Position numbers and translations under genes: made by a program. A DNA stretch of 64,000 nt from JBPOIC01 sp052034865 (GTDB lineage Bacteria; UBA10199; JADFYH01), in contig JBPOIC010000009.1 of assembly GCA_052034865.1 (NCBI GenBank), positions 23,254 to 87,253 on the forward strand. Direction: 5' to 3'. A model generated the notes under the pieces. The model had not been told where the DNA came from. It saw only the letters and a program-made list of their open reading frames with translations, and did no database searches. Of this stretch, positions 62,779 to 64,000 are shown piece by piece; position 1 is the stretch's first letter, and each line of letters begins with the position of its first letter.

Positions 62779-63289
62779 TTCTCCATCCAACCATTTCCGA
62801 TCGGAACTCCTCCCTTTCCAGAATCCTCCGTCTTCCAAAATTTTCCAAAATTCAATTTAGACTCCATCTTAAAAATTCCGAAAATCAGTCATTGCGCTTG
62901 ATCCAGAGTTCGAAAATCGGATGGTTTTTTTAAATAATGAACTCCGTCTTTCGTTTCAGATCCTGATTTTACTAAAGAATTTGATCCGAATGATTTTGGT
63001 ATCAGCCTTGCTTTTATCAAGTCCGACAATGATGCGCGTACTCAAAGTCAACCCTCCTGAGTTGTGGGGCAGGTTCAAAAGTAAGGAAGGCGTACCACTG
63101 GAAGGCGGGCGCCAACCAAGCGGCAGGGCCTGCTCCAAAAACCAGGAGATCATTAATCCAGAGGTTGTTTTAAAAATCAGGCCAAAAAAGTCTGCTGCGT
63201 GGGTGATTGCAGGCTTTAAGTGATGCGGATGATGAATGTCCAAATCATACATCTGAAAAAAAGCCTCTCAATTTCAGAAAGGAGGATGC
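62779..63289. other. 510 bp region without a certain gene
   Basis: Open frames exist on both strands but neither is convincing. The best is a plus-strand frame from ATG 63029 to 63223 (MMRVLKVNPPELWG start, 64 residues), with a weak ribosome site. A perfect 12 bp palindrome TTCCGATCGGAA is at 62795-62806. A sigma-54-like site is at 62997-63012. Confidence 0.4.
62997..63012 (+). promoter_or_regulatory. Candidate sigma-54 promoter, target unclear
   Basis: TGGTATCAGCCTTGCT has TGG, exact spacer and TTGCT. The predicted start (~63023) is 6 nt before the small frame at 63029 and ~267 nt before the gene at 63290. It could drive either, or an RNA. Confidence 0.45.
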
Positions 63290-63502
63290 ATGTCCGATAA
63301 CCAAAAAGATGTCTTTCATATCACCGATCGAGAGGCGTCTGGGAGTGAACCGGCAAAAAGTATCTGGACAAAGATTGGAGTCGCATTTGTGAATCGCGAC
63401 CAATCGTTGAATGTTGTTCTCGATGCTTTTCCCGTAAATGGAAAATTACACATTCGTGAGCGTAAAACTGCGAAGCAAAACTCAAATTCCTATCAGAAAT
63501 AA
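63290..63502 (+). CDS. Conserved small protein of unknown function
   Basis: 70 residues, start ATG with AGGAGGATGC upstream. The central part IGVAFVNRDQSLNVVLDAFPVNGKLHIRE resembles a small bacterial protein family of the same length that I know only as hypothetical. It may be a beta-rich single-domain protein. It precedes the ComEA-like gene by 16 bp. Confidence 0.65.
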   Translation: MSDNQKDVFHITDREASGSEPAKSIWTKIGVAFVNRDQSLNVVLDAFPVNGKLHIRERKTAKQNSNSYQK

Positions 63503-63518
63503 TTCAAGGAGACCGAAT

Positions 63519-63890
63519 ATGAAAAAGAAGTTGATGATGGCAATCATTGCAATGGTTTGTGTGTCGTTTCTGTCCGTTTCAGGCCATGCGAAGGGCACCA
63601 AAAAACAATACAGTGGTCAGTTGAACTTAAATCAGGCGAGTAAAGAAGAGCTCGATCAGTTGCCTGGGGTGAGCCCGCAGAAAGCGGAAGCGATCGTCGA
63701 GTATCGCAAAGAACATCCCTTTAAAAGTATCGATGAGCTCGACAATGTGAAGGGATTCAGTCCGAAATCCATCGAGAAAATAAAACCCTACCTGGCTTTG
63801 CAGGGTGCGAGTTCACTCAAGGTGGAAGGGGGATCCAGCGGTAAAAAAAGTGGTGCAGGAAAATCCCACAAGAAAAAAGCAAGTGAGTAG
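63519..63890 (+). CDS. ComEA-like helix-hairpin-helix protein
   Basis: 123 residues from the ATG at 63519 (AAGGAGACC upstream). A signal peptide (MMAIIAMVCVSFLSVSGHA) is followed by a ComEA-type double HhH domain: LNLNQASKEELDQLPGVSPQKAEAIVEYR, then SIDELDNVKGFSPKSIEKIKPYL. The tail is Ser/Gly/Lys-rich. Exported ComEA proteins bind DNA during transformation; other HhH proteins of this shape have unknown jobs. No other competence genes are in the window. Confidence 0.82.
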   Translation: MKKKLMMAIIAMVCVSFLSVSGHAKGTKKQYSGQLNLNQASKEELDQLPGVSPQKAEAIVEYRKEHPFKSIDELDNVKGFSPKSIEKIKPYLALQGASSLKVEGGSSGKKSGAGKSHKKKASE

Positions 63891-63905
63891 TCCGAAAAAT
63901 AAAAG

Positions 63906-63929
63906 AGGGCGGCCCTGGAGGGTCGCCCT
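63906..63929 (+). terminator. Rho-independent terminator after comEA-like gene
   Basis: A 10 bp stem (AGGGCGGCCC with GGGTCGCCCT, one G-T pair) and a TGGA loop, then ATTTATTAT. It begins 15 bp after the stop codon. Confidence 0.75.
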
Positions 63930-64000
63930 ATTTATTATAAAAAGATCCGTGTTTTAAAATTGTTTAAGAAAGAATTGGAGATGTGTGAGTGGTTTTTAAA

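Noticed and set aside
63029..63223. 64-residue plus-strand frame after the sigma-54-like site
   Set aside because: The ribosome site is weak and an equally long frame exists on the other strand; I kept it only as part of the description of the gap.
1..64000. CRISPR array, insertion sequence, prophage or attachment site
   Set aside because: No regularly spaced direct repeats, transposase, integrase or phage structural genes were seen; the only repeat elements are the palindromes near sodB.

Overview
The window looks like a chromosome segment of a motile Gram-negative bacterium. It encodes a complete flagellar export and basal-body core, an RND/TolC-type efflux operon and a nonulosonic-acid (pseudaminic) pathway. 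Gene order, NAD-type isocitrate dehydrogenase and several small conserved proteins suggest a lineage of the former Deltaproteobacteria. That placement is an inference; no rRNA gene is present. GC content looks moderate and coding density is high.

Layout. (1) 1-8200, mostly minus strand: a nine-gene, largely overlapping sugar operon (pseB, pseC, pseI, hexapeptide acyltransferase, a second DegT-type aminotransferase, wbqC-like, TylF-like methyltransferase, a second methyltransferase, pseG). A truncated cytidylyltransferase gene converges on its end. (2) 8500-29300, plus strand: the flagellar supercluster flgBC-fliEFGHIJ-motE-fliK-flgDE-fliL, then fliMNOPQR-flhBA-flhF-fliA. (3) 29300-36950, plus strand: a probable flagellin-glycosylation module (GT2-TPR, TPR protein, two Maf/DUF115 transferases, a GT4-type enzyme). 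(4) 36950-37800: a REPIN-like palindrome pair, sodB and another palindrome. (5) 37857-47768, minus strand: one 3303-residue gene that joins a RelA/SpoT-type nucleotidyltransferase domain, several membrane segments and a C-terminal amidase-signature enzyme. (6) 47900-53540: a PilZ protein with a zinc ribbon, then an ArsR-TolC-RND operon without an adaptor gene. (7) 53800-64000: hybrid histidine kinase, NuoI, isocitrate dehydrogenase, cold-shock-like protein, M24 peptidase, tRNA-Phe, three small unknown genes, rlmE and a ComEA-like protein.

How it fits together. Seven intergenic sites match the sigma-54 core, (T/A)GG-N8-TTGC. They lie before flgB, pseB, fliM, the second maf gene, the giant gene and the small-gene operon at 60.9-62.0 kb, plus one at 63.0 kb with no clear gene. 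By chance about 0.5 exact TGG-N8-TTGC sites would be expected in this amount of noncoding sequence (my estimate, equal base composition). This suggests a sigma-54 regulon that co-expresses the flagellum and its glycan, and may include the giant RelA/SpoT-amidase protein and the small unknown proteins. The giant protein and its apparent regulatory link are the most novel features here.
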